A DNA stretch of 64,000 nucleotides from Dioscorea cayenensis subsp. rotundata (lineage: Eukaryota > Streptophyta > Magnoliopsida > Dioscoreales > Dioscoreaceae), in the NCBI RefSeq assembly GCF_009730915.1, contig NC_052482.1, positions 186,001-250,000 of the forward strand. Reading direction: 5' to 3'. The notes below the pieces were generated by a model. The model was given only the letters and a program-made list of their open reading frames with translations, searched no databases and was not told the origin of the DNA. Made by a program: the position numbers and the translations under genes. This document shows positions 1 to 10,745 of the stretch, piece after piece; position 1 is the first letter of the stretch, and each line of letters begins with the position of its first letter.

Positions 1-1106
1 TGTCCAACTAACTGAGTTCATGCCCTTTCTATTGCCACTCTTAGACCAGAAGAACAATCTAGCAGCTTTAGCAATTCTGTCCAAGAACGAGTCAGGGACA
101 GGGTAAACTGACAAATAGTACACAGGGGTGGACATTATTACAGAATTAATGAGGACAGTTTTCCCAGCCTTGGAAATGTTAAAAAGCTTCCAAAAAGATA
201 GAGCTCGCTCAGTTTTGTCTAACATATGAGAAAAATTAGATAGAGCAAGGCATTTAGGAGAGACGGAAATCCCTAGATATTTTAAAGGAAAGGAGCCAGA
301 GTTAAAACGCAGAATATTGCAAATGCTTTTTTTGAGATGGCAATTGAACCGAGAGGGGAAAAATAGTTCAGACTTAGACTTATTAGCTTTTTGACCAGTA
401 ATCCGCTCATAAATTGAAAGACACAGATTAATATTACGGGCAGTTTTCCTGGAGATATGTGTGATAAGAATTAAGTCGTCCGCATACATGAGATGGTTAA
501 AATTGTAGTTAAGATCAGGATTAAAGCCCGGAATCATGGAAAGTCTATTAGAAAAATTCAGAAGATTGGTCAGATTTTGAGCTACAATAATAAAAAGATA
601 AGAGGATAAAGGATCCCCTTGTCGGAGGCCTCTGGTGGATTTAAACCAGGAAGATGGTTGTTTGTTGATAAGAAGAGAAAAAGAGGCAGAGCTAATACAG
701 GCTTGAACCCAAGAAATCCATTTACTAGGAAAGTTCATTCGGTGAAGAGTGGCAAGAATTGCATTCTAACTCAAAGTATCATAGGCCTTTTCAATGTCCA
801 ACTTAACTAACATCCTAGGGGGTTTTTAGTATCTCTATCCATAGAATGCACCACCTCTTGAAGGGCAATGATGTTATCAAAAGGGTTGCGATTAGAAACA
901 AACCCACATTGTTCACGGCCGATGACCTTAGGCAAAACATCCTTAAGTCGATTGGCTAAGAGTTTAGAGACAATTTTATAGCACACATTGCATAAGGAAA
1001 TGGGCCGAAAATCAGCAACAATATTTGGATTGGGTTTTTTAGGCACTAAGGTGATATAGGTGCGAACATTCACACCAACGCAATATGAGATGGAAGATGA
1101 TGCCAA
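1..1106 (-). pseudogene. LINE (non-LTR retrotransposon) reverse transcriptase fragment, 5'-truncated
   Basis: On the minus strand the region encodes the fingers/palm part of a plant LINE reverse transcriptase. Seen directly: the start motif [13 protein letters not shown] (about 1050-1010), DFRPISLCN, then TRGLRQGDPL near 638-605, and the catalytic HLMYADDL with YADD at 486-475. The frame is broken between these blocks, so it is a relic. The endonuclease and ORF1 that should precede it are absent, and the copy stops near 1093 where sequence shared with 35,787 onwards begins. This fits ordinary LINE 5' truncation on insertion. The 3' part continues beyond the left edge of the window. Family assignment is secure; the exact junction is approximate. 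Confidence 0.88.
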
Positions 1107-2432
1107 CCTATCACCTTAATTATGTGCATTGTTATCTTCCTCTCCTTCAACAAGCTTTGTTTTTTCTTTATCTTTTTTTTTTTTCATTATATGCATGAAA
1201 GCCAACCACACGAAGATGGCTCAATGTACAACTAGTCAATGGCTAAGCCAAAAAAATTTTTTAAAGAGTCAAATAAAAAAATTTAGTATTAAATTTTCAT
1301 GCAAACTAATTTAATTCATTTGAAGTTGGGCTCTATGTTCTTTCATACTATTGAAATCATTTAAAATCGAATCAGAACTTGGAGTTTTGAAGTTAGAAAT
1401 AGATGATGAGATTTCAAGATCAGGGAAAGAAGGAGTTTCAACTTTAGAGATTAATGATGATTGACCTACAATAGTTTTTGTGAAATATGCATTAATAGTT
1501 GATCTCTTAGACCTATTATGATTTGTGAATAAAAAATAAAAAATGACATGTTTTCAATTACCAATACAAATTAAAGAATAAAAAATTCAAATGATAAAAT
1601 AATTTCTTGTATTTGAACAAATAAAAACAATTATCCGCAACCAATAGGTTTTGGATGCCCAAACTATTCAATGATCATTAGGCTTTAGGTAAATTTTATA
1701 GCAAAAATCAATCATCTGAATAATATCTGGATAATCATTACATGTTTTATTTTAAATTATTTAATTATTTTATTTAGATTCTTATTAGAAATAATTAAGC
1801 TTATTTTTTTAATTATTTTCTCATCTTTTTAAATTTTTATTGGAGATAACATAATTTTTTTTTCTAATTTCATATAACTTTATATAATTTTTATATTATA
1901 TATAACTCCGCCACTGCTACTACTAGTAGTTTTTATATTGATCATAGAGTGATGCATACCTTCATACATCAATCAATCCCTCTCACCGTCCTCTTGGTTA
2001 TCTATCAAGTTCCAAATCCAAACCCCACCGGTGACTAGCCTACCTCCTCAGTTTCTCACCATGCAGTCCTTTCGCAAAGGGCGCATGACTTTGTGCGTCT
2101 TCATCAAACTTTCCAAACTTGATCTTCAATTCACCAAAATTTGACATTCAAAGCATGGTCCAAGCTTAAATTTGGTACCTACACCTTTCCGGCTTCTAAT
2201 TACCTTTGAATATATATGCTTATGTTTATAAGTGTCAAGTCGTTATCATTGGTATGTGGTCCAACAATTAAACACTATGTAACTTATTGCTCAAGAATGG
2301 TGATCTTCAAAGGGACATCACTGGACCGCTCATCGAATAAATTAATTAATGTGCAGGTTCATCGAACCGAAACTGAGTAAACAATTAGCTATATGCTGAA
2401 CCTTCATAAATCAATCATACTATTGTTATATA

Positions 2433-2464
<32 letters not shown>

Positions 2465-2880
2465 CTTGCCTTATATATACATATATATATGCTTGCCTTT
2501 GTGGTTTATGAGGTTAATATTTTTGTGGTGTATATATATATATATAGGACAATGATAATCTAGAGGCGTCCCTAGATTACTGTTTTCTAGGGTTGTTTTA
2601 CTTACAATCGTTGGATTATTATCCAACTGCTATTTGTTTATATAAGTATTGTTCATCTTTTACTATTCATGTATAACATTATAGAATAAATTTTGCACCG
2701 TTTATGATAATCACAGCTGTCGGACATTTGATGGCTACTGTGGACGTCCTTAGATTTGAAATCTAAGGACATCCATAGATTACCAGTCCTTCTATATATA
2801 TACACTGATAAAGCAGAACCCCAGTTCTTTTATGAAAGTTAAATATGGGATGGAAGATGCTTAATTAGTCATGGCATGGG
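1094..2880. repeat. Dispersed duplication, copy 1 (partner at 35,787-36,660)
   Basis: Several blocks match 35,787-36,660 in the same order and orientation: the text around TTATGTGCATT (1118), ATGAAAGCCAACCACACGAA (1195), GAGTGATGCAT (1948), AGTGTCAAGTCGTTATCATT (2232), GGGACATCACTGGAC (2312), CTTGCCTTTGTGGTTTATGA (2492) and AAAGCAGAACCCCAGTTC (2810). Copy 1 is longer because it carries a MITE-like insertion and extra sequence around 1250-1900 and 1960-2200. No open frame is conserved between copies, so this is non-coding duplicated DNA or an unclassified repeat family. A pure TA run lies at about 2438-2463. Confidence 0.75.
2547..2789. mobile_element. MITE-like element inside duplication copy 1
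   Basis: The segment begins GGACAATGATAATCTAGAGG and ends with a near inverted copy (reverse complement GGACTGGTAATCTATGGATG), giving imperfect terminal inverted repeats of about 30 bases. It is about 243 bp, has no ORF, and is missing from the equivalent place in the partner copy near 36.37 kb. The flanks are TA-rich (tatata and tctata), so the target duplication cannot be fixed. Superfamily not assigned. Confidence 0.6.
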
Positions 2881-3810
2881 TGTATACATATAAATGGATG
2901 CCGCCTGAGAACTAGAGACCAAACCTCAATTTTGACAAAAAAAAGATACCTATTATTTTGTGAACCCAGTTTCTTTCTTAAAGTTGGTTGTCTAATGTGC
3001 GATAAAACGGGTTAAAAATCTTGAAAAGGTACTTAACTATGGTCATATTTCAGAATGGGTACCTTTTTTTATTTTATTTTTTTCTTTTTGTATACCACAA
3101 TATAATTTCAGTTCATTGGATGGGTACAAGTGCATTTTCGATTAGAACTTATCTACGTGGCAGCTAGAAAAATGATTTGGCAGGGGGTTTGGCATGTCAT
3201 CTACTCATGCAGAGAAGGGACATGCCATTTTTTAATCCATATCAGATCCCTTATTCCACATCAGTCAGTAAGCTGGTCACGTTATCATCCCCCTTCTTTT
3301 TACCTTCCCCACCCTCTCTTCTCCTGATTCGTCTTCACCTTCTTCTTCTTCTTCTTCTTCTTCTTCTTCTTTGAACCAGGCATTATATTACATTGGAAAT
3401 CCATTAAAATTAACCTCAGATTGCGCCATTATAACAATTCCAAATGGGTGAATATGGTGAACCAGAGACCTGTTTAGAGGATTACTAAGCCATAAAGCTC
3501 ACATTCTCTCTTTCTCTCTATTTCTCTAAATCACCACCTGAGAATTCTGTAGCAAGTTTCTCAAATTGCTAATATAATATTTAAAAAAAAAACTCCTCAA
3601 GCCTGTTGAATTATGAAAAAAAATAAAACTGGATCCAGATGGCAAAGCTTTGTAAAGCACAAAAAAAGACATTGTTCTGAAATTTGCAAGAACTGCATAT
3701 TCATAGTATGAAGCACATGTTTGTAAATTTACAAAGTTACATAGAGAGTTTGTTTATTTCCTCCATTTAAAACACCACAAAAATTAAATAGTTTCCAAAA
3801 TTTACATAAC
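2881..3810. other. Intergenic, no gene recognised
   Basis: AT-rich non-coding sequence. The only structure seen is a CTT/TTC microsatellite at about 3341-3371 and pyrimidine-rich stretches near 3500-3530. Short open frames at 3130-3374 overlap the microsatellite and look like chance. Confidence 0.6.
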
Positions 3811-3813
3811 ATA

Positions 3814-5248
3814 CACTACACCATAATAGGTATTTAGCGGCATTTATTTTGCGGCGTTTTTTTGGAACGCCACTATATTTATGACTTTAGCGGCGTTTTT
3901 CCATAAACGCCACTAAAAAAATAATTTACCGGTGTTTTCCTGCAAGTGCCACTAAAGTACTGTAATTTAGCGTCGTTTCTGTAAAAAACGCCGCTAAATT
4001 CGAGATGTTATTAAATTTCAAAGTCATAAAATTTATATTTAGCGGCGTTTTTTTTACTAAAACGCCACTAAAGTCATAATACAATTAAATTTCAAAGCAC
4101 AAAATTTATGTTTATCGGCGTTTTTATAATAAACGCCACTAAAGTAATGTAATTAGTGGCGTTTTTAGAAAACATGCCGCTAAATTTCTGATATAATAAA
4201 ATTTGAAACTAATAAAATTTATATTTAGCGGTGTTTTTTTTTAAAACGCCATAAAAGTACTGTACTTTAACGCCATTTATGACTAAAAATACCGCTAAAG
4301 TTATGATATAATTAAATTTTAAAAGCCAAAAAATTTAGATTTAGCGCCGTTTTTTTTAAAAACGCCGCGAGATGGTAAAAATTTTTTATTTGAAAATTTA
4401 TAAAATTAAAAATTCCGTGACATTTGTCCCAAAAACACCGTGAAAATCTAATTTTTTTTTTAATTTAAAAATTACAAAATTAAACTTTAGCCGCTTTTAT
4501 GCATAAAAACGCCACCAAAATTTATTTATTTTTTTAAATTCAAAATTTGCGCCGTCTTTTTTTGAGAAAATTTGAATTTGGCGTCATTAATTTTAAAATT
4601 TTTATTTAGCGGCATTTTTTAAGAAAAACACCGCTAAATACCATCAATTTTTATTTTCTATAAATACCCTTTGATATTGAAAAAAGTGTGAAAAGGATAC
4701 CAAGTTATGATGAAGCAAATGAAGATGAAGATGAAGAATGTCATGACGATGATGACGACGCGATAAGAAGAAGAAGAAGATGATGATGATGATGATGATG
4801 ATGATGAAACTAGAAGAGGAAGAAACAAGATGTGAAGAAGAAGAAAAGAGGAAAAAGAGAAAATAATAATAATAATAATAATAATAATAATTAAAAAAAG
4901 AGAAAAGAGAATAATTTAAAAATAAAGAACAAAAAAATCTAGAAAAGAAAAAAAATAATAATAATAATTAGAGTAGTTGTTTTTCTTTTTTTAAAAAAAA
5001 TCAGGTTAAAAAAATTTACATTAATTTTTTAAATTATTTTTTAAAAACGCCGCTAAAGAACAAATAAACGGCGCTAATTTAGCGGCGTTTATCTTGAAAC
5101 GCCGCTAATTGCTGGGATATTGCCGACACTATCTTTGGCGGCGTTTTGCCCGGCGTTTTGTGAAATCGCCATTATGGTAATTAGCGGCGTTTGAAAACGC
5201 CGCTAAATGTTAAAAAAAATACCGCTAAAGATCCATTATGGTGTAGTG
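3814..5248. mobile_element. Non-autonomous CACTA (En/Spm) transposon
   Basis: The element starts CACTACACCATAAT at 3814 and ends with its exact inverse, ATTATGGTGTAGTG, at 5248. It is flanked by the 3-bp target duplication ATA (3811-3813 and 5249-5251), as is standard for CACTA transposons. Both subterminal zones carry many direct and inverted copies of AGCGGCGTTTT / AAAACGCCGCTAAA (about 3835-4630 and 5040-5228), the expected arrangement of transposase-binding subterminal repeats. The core (about 4680-4990) is a purine-rich microsatellite block of GAT, GAA and AAT runs. No transposase ORF is present, so mobility would need an autonomous relative elsewhere. Confidence 0.93.
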
Positions 5249-5251
5249 ATA

Positions 5252-5659
5252 AACAATTTGTTAAACCCTAATTTTCCAAAAACTACTCAACCAAGCTAAT
5301 GCTCTAGCTATTGTGTATCACCAGAAGCAGCAGATCCTCTTGAACCAACTAGCACCCATATCTTCTTCTTCTTAGTAGCAACCCCATCTTTGTCATTGGC
5401 ACAAGGCTGCATTGCAAGAATTTTTAGAACAGTTGGAGTTTTTTTTCTGGTGGGCTTTATCTATTTGAACCATATGCTCCTTTTCTTTTACAATATCCTT
5501 TGGTGGGCATTCTGTATTGCCGATATTTCTTCCACTTCTAGTTGTCAATTTAGTCCTATTTAGCCTTCTCTCTGCATAATTGTCCTTTCAGTGGGATTCT
5601 GCTCACATTTGCAAATAACATAACATAGGATGGCATAGATAAATTCTACTCCAGAAGAC
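5252..5659. other. Intergenic between CACTA element and Mutator-like relic
   Basis: No gene is recognised. The text around 5310-5420 shows no conserved motif. It may be the 3' flank of the Mutator-like element that begins to the right. Confidence 0.4.
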
Positions 5660-8290
5660 AAAACAAACAAAAATACTAGAAGCTTTACACCATATTAATG
5701 CTCACATATGATCCTACTATGCATTGACCCTATTGTGAGAGTTGGCCTATATCAAAATTGGGGATACCAACTTGTTGTGAGAGTTGCCCAGGTTCACCAG
5801 CTATGTTGATGAGGTGTTGTGAGAGTTGCCCAGGTTCAGCATCTCTGTCGAGGAGGAGATCAACCTGTTCACCAACAGTCTTAGGTTTAGCTCAAAGAAT
5901 TGGATCCAAAGGAGAGACATTAATTCAGAATACTTTAATTCCAAACCTGAACAAAATGCTCTTCAAAGATCCAGGGATCAATGCTAGCCATAGGATCTAT
6001 ACACTCACCCAAGAAAGCATGACAAATTTAATTTAAATTGACAATGTCAGATGAACCTAATTTTTTGAAACTCTAAAAAAAACCCACATCTCCCGCATTC
6101 CCTATTGCAGATGATTGACCATCTGCCTTATCTCTCCCCCCTACAACAAAAACACATGTGTTTATGTCATAGAAATGAAAACCCCAAGTAAATATTAAAT
6201 TAATGTAAATTAAACATACATGCACACCATGAAATCTTTTATTGTGTCCAGGATTTCTACAAATACTGCACTTCAGTGTGATGTCTTTCGTGCATACCTT
6301 CCCTTTGTTGAAGCCTACACTTTGTTCATCTGTCTCCCTCCTTCGAAGTAAAGGTTTCTTGCCTCTTTTCTTATTTATAGGCTAAGGTGGACAAATGGGT
6401 ATTTCATCACTTTTAGTCCAACAGTCTCTACCTTGTGTAGGGTGTCAAATATGGGAATAGGTTTTAAGGTAAGTTTCCACTGTATAACACTCATCCAAGT
6501 GATTTTCAGGTCTATCCTCATTATAGTATATAGCTGAGATTGCATAACTACAAGGTATTGATGTAAGTTGCCATCTTCTACAACTGCAACTCCTTTCTTT
6601 CATGTCAACAACAAATTGGCCATTTGGCCCCAAGATTTGATACTTAGCCCCTCCAGAAAAGGTTGACATATGCTTATTGCTTATCTCCTTCAATTTCTCT
6701 AATTTCCTGACTAGGCCAGTGAACTGTGTTGCATTTCTCTATAGCATTTCGCCTTTGCTATATTCTAACCATTAGCTTAATTCTAATCATCTCATTCATA
6801 GTAATGATGTCCTTTGTTCTACCTGCTAAAATCTGACTATTAAAACACTCACATAGATTGTTCAGGACCATGTCGCATTTGAATTGAGTTTGGAAATGAC
6901 TTCTAGACCAATGTTTTGGGTCTATATTTTTCAAATATTGGTATGCACCTTCAGACATAACTTTTAAATCATCCATAGTTTTCTTCAATGCTGGAATATA
7001 ACTAGCCTTGGCACATGTCCATAATTGGTCCTTAAGGGTCTTACCCTATAATTTTTTTTTAAAGTTCGTATGTATGTGCCTCACATAAAATCTATGTTTA
7101 GAGTATGGGAATAATTCTTCAATAGCAAGTATAAGAACCTATATAATTGTCCATGTGCACAAATCACAGCCAATAAACATAAAGGTTCAGGAGAATGACA
7201 GAACAAAGAATGGCAAACACAAGGAATTCAACAATGAGATCTGAAATTTAATTTTGCTTAAAAAAAAAACAGACTAGTCAACAATAGACTTACCTTCTGC
7301 CTATCTGTCATGAATATCCAATGGTGGTTGTTGTTAAGGCCAAATCCTCAACCAACATACTCAAGAACCACTATCAGCTCTCATTATTCTCTTTCTCAAA
7401 CACATCCCATGCCAGAGGGTATGTGCTGTCATTGGTATCTATTCCCACAGCCAACAGCAATTGGCCACCATATAAGCCCTTGAGGAAGCACCCGTCTATA
7501 TAAATTATATGCCTGCAACCTTCTAAAAATCCAGCCTTGAGAGGACCCAAAGATACATACATTCATACAAAAACACCTTCACAACACTTGAACTTCACTG
7601 TTAACATGGCATGAGTTCGTAATAATTCAAGCCTATAATCATAAAGTCTCCCTATCTGTGACACCTCATCACCATCCAACATCCTTTCAAACAAGGAAAC
7701 AAATTACATTGGGGTTACAAAGTTTAGACATAACAGAAATAGACAGAACAAAACAAGAAATTAGACATAATTAAACATAACATAAATTAGACAAAGTTAC
7801 CTAAGTGCAATGCATTTGGCCCTCCATGCAATAAGTATGCTTATATCAACTTGTTGGTTTAGCTTAACAGCTTGGACGATCCCTGCAATTTTCCAAAAAG
7901 GATTAGCTCTAAACTGTTCAAGGTAGTTAGTTGCTATCCAATGTGCATTCACATGTCTAATATTGTGATCTCTGGTGCACTCATGCTTCAGGATCCCAGA
8001 TTTAATTTGGATAGTTGTCTTGTCTTTGTACATGGGTGACGCCTACAAATACCAAGGGCACCGGCCACCACATCTGCAGAAAGCCTTGCATCTTTTCTTG
8101 TTGTGGCTTCAAATTCATGACACATTTACACCATAATTCCTGACAACTTCTTTGAACTGCTGAAAACTTCTGAATTTCATGCCAATTTTGAATTTTAGTT
8201 CCCTCATATCAATATCTTCATTGAAACCAGCTTATTTGGGCCTTGCAATTTGGTCAAATTCCATTATCTTGGCCTCGAAAACATCAATTT
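5660..8290 (-). pseudogene. Mutator-like (MULE/MuDR) transposase, decayed
   Basis: Read on the minus strand, the domains appear in family order but in separate frames. An N-terminal MuDR domain (KIGMKF, then FKEVVRNYG) lies near 8200-8110. The DDE transposase core follows (YIDGCFLKGLYGGQLLLAVG, about 7500-7430). Next is KHWSRSHF with CDMVLNNLCECFNS (6920-6830). A SWIM zinc finger CSCRRWQLTSIPCSYA lies near 6585-6535; its last ligand, normally His, reads as Tyr. A zinc knuckle CSICRNPGHNKRFHG is near 6275-6230. A GQLSQ motif then repeats near 5890-5730. Stops and frameshifts separate all of these, so it is inactive. Terminal inverted repeats could not be located and the ends are approximate. 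Confidence 0.85.
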
Positions 8291-10345
8291 TGCCGTTTAT
8301 GGTAATATTTGATTTGATTATATCATGCAAAAGAAATCTCAGATTGGTACGCAATTTTCGGCATTAGCTTTTATTTGTTAAGTCCTTTATTTTTTTGCTG
8401 AAGTTTTAAAACTTGTTGCTTTTGGTAAATTTTCGAATCTTCTCTTCTTGGATTTTTTTTTTTTTTTTTAAAATCTTTCTTTAGGTCTATTTATTGTAAG
8501 CCTACGGGTTAAGGTGACTAGTCTTGTAATAGTTCTTATCAAGTAATAAAATTTACTCCAATTTCTGCCCAATCCTGATAATCTTTGATCAACAGATTAA
8601 ATGGCTTGTTACTGGTATTCGTGCGGGGATCAATAGTTTCAAAATTATCGCTACATCACTACAGAGACGAAGGAGGAGAAGGAGTTCCTTTTCAATCTTT
8701 GAGGTTAACCATCTAAATTTATGGTCACTTTGTAATTTTCTGTCATTAAATGGAATGAACTATATTATTTATACACATATATACCATGTATTTCCCAAGA
8801 GAAGATACTGTAGCTTGCTTTGTTTGGAAAAAATTACTGAACTATAGGGAACTCTTTGGAACACTAGCTGATTTTCTTCCATTTTAGAATATAAAATTAT
8901 AAATAGCCACTTCCTGCTTTGATTCATGACCAAATGCGGTGATATTATTATTACCTATGGAATAGGGATATAACTGACGTAGTATATATGGTGCTGAAAT
9001 TATCTTGTGTACATAATGCATTGTTTTTGAGTGGTAATGCATATATAGTGATAGGACAATTAACGAACTACATATTGATTGTCTTCTGACTTCTGCTACA
9101 TATTTAACTCATCACATAATTATCACATCTAATGTCTGCACTTGTATTAAATCAATCTAATTAAGGATCCAAATTCCTTCTTTTTCCACCAATGCTATGT
9201 GATCCTAAGTGCAACATTTAAAAAGGTACTCGTGTATATGCATTGAGCTGTCTCCGTTCGAGCTTGTGTGATTTTCAAACAGTGAAAACTAGTTGAATAA
9301 TACTTGCCATTTTAAAATTCATTTATATTCAATGATTACAAGTGTACAAAAGCATGATTGAGTTCATGTGATCATAAGGAATTTCAGAGTAAACAAAAAA
9401 TGGTGGAAATCAAACAATAACAAGGGCTCTGTTAAACAAATACTTTTCAGACTTGCTATATAATAAAAATAAAATTTAAAAATTGAAATTACAAGTAGAG
9501 GTGGTGCTATCTATTGGCCTTGGACCCCTTCTATCTCTGAAAGCACACTTCAAATCCATTCTGTTTCCAGCTTTTATGAGGGCCCCTTAACAATCAACAT
9601 AATTTCCAAGGTGAAGCAATCCATTGTGAAGGTAAAGAAGGCTATCATTGGAAAATCTTCAAGCTCAAAGACCATCTCAATGGAAAACAAAGATGAGATA
9701 ACAGTAAAATAATCCAGACAGGAGTTTGGTACTCTAGGTGGTTTTTATTTTTTATTTGTTTAACTAAAACTGTAAAATTCCCATTAGGTATTTGTGGTTG
9801 GTCATGCAGTATTTGACATAAATTTTATATGAACTATGTGTGTATACATATTGTTGCATCCACTGCTGGTGCATGGCCTCTTGCCGGGAAGGACTTGATG
9901 AAGCTATGCGACCTTTGCATCATAGCTGTGAAGATATGAAGGATCTTTTGTTTGTATTGTTTTTATTTTTTAATTTTTGAGCTGGTGTGCTTGTATTGGC
10001 TTTGTAATGATTCAGACACTTTTTATAGATATATGAAGACATTCTTTGTATGAATGCAATGGTGTGTGACTATATTTTTTTAGTTTTGTAAATTGCAAAC
10101 TAGCGGTTTTTGATGGGCTAAACAGGCTTGAGATTTTGAGACATTTGTGTTGAGCTTCCTAAATTGCTTCAGGCTCAGTAAACTTGCCTTTGGATAATCA
10201 GTCTGCAATGTTTTGTTACTGTAGTTATTGTTGTCATTCAGTTCCCGGAGTTGTTCTTCTGCACATATTTGTCACGGTGAACAACAAGCACATATAATTT
10301 CTACTCTCGTAACATGGTTATCTAAAGCCTAAAATTCAAAGAGAT
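8291..10345. other. Intergenic, no gene recognised
   Basis: I see no conserved protein or RNA here. The sequence is AT-rich single-copy-looking DNA with scattered short frames. The text near 9490-9920 is less AT-rich and could hold a decayed gene, but no motif supports that. Confidence 0.5.
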
Positions 10346-10350
10346 GTAAG

Positions 10351-10718
10351 TGTTGACAGGCTTTACTCAGAACCTCATGCTAAGAAGACATTGACCAGAC
10401 ATTGGAAGGTGGCTACATTGTACGTTGCATGGTGCCTGAGCTACAGATTGGATGGGAGGAATTAAGAATTCACGCTGGGATTGGATGTTTACTTTTCAAA
10501 GTAGCTTTATGTTTTTTGTGTTTTGTCTTATCTTTGCTTTAAGTTTAATTGTTGTGTCAGTAGTTTAAGTCAACTGTTTCCTCTGTATATTGTATCTCTG
10601 TTTGCTTTGAACTCAAGTCTTAATATATCAATTAAGATTTAGTATTCCTCTAAGGCTTCCAACGAGTTGAGTGTCTTGAGGCTTATGAGTGCATTATCTT
10701 TGTCTTTGATCCTTAACA
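10351..10718 (+). repeat. Copia 5' LTR
   Basis: A 368-bp LTR with TG...CA ends, followed directly by the tRNA primer site at 10720-10730. It carries a 16-bp segment (near 10430) that is missing from the 3' LTR. Confidence 0.94.
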
Positions 10719-10719
10719 G

Positions 10720-10730
10720 TGGTATCAGAG
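10720..10730 (+). promoter_or_regulatory. Copia primer-binding site
   Basis: TGGTATCAGAG lies two bases after the 5' LTR end. It matches the start of the common TGGTATCAGAGC site complementary to the 3' end of initiator methionine tRNA. Confidence 0.85.
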
Positions 10731-10745
10731 AACACATTGAAAGCA

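Noticed and set aside
3835-5228. CRISPR-like regularly spaced repeats (AGCGGCGTTTT)
   Set aside because: The repeats are short, irregular and in both orientations, inside a CACTA transposon in a plant genome.
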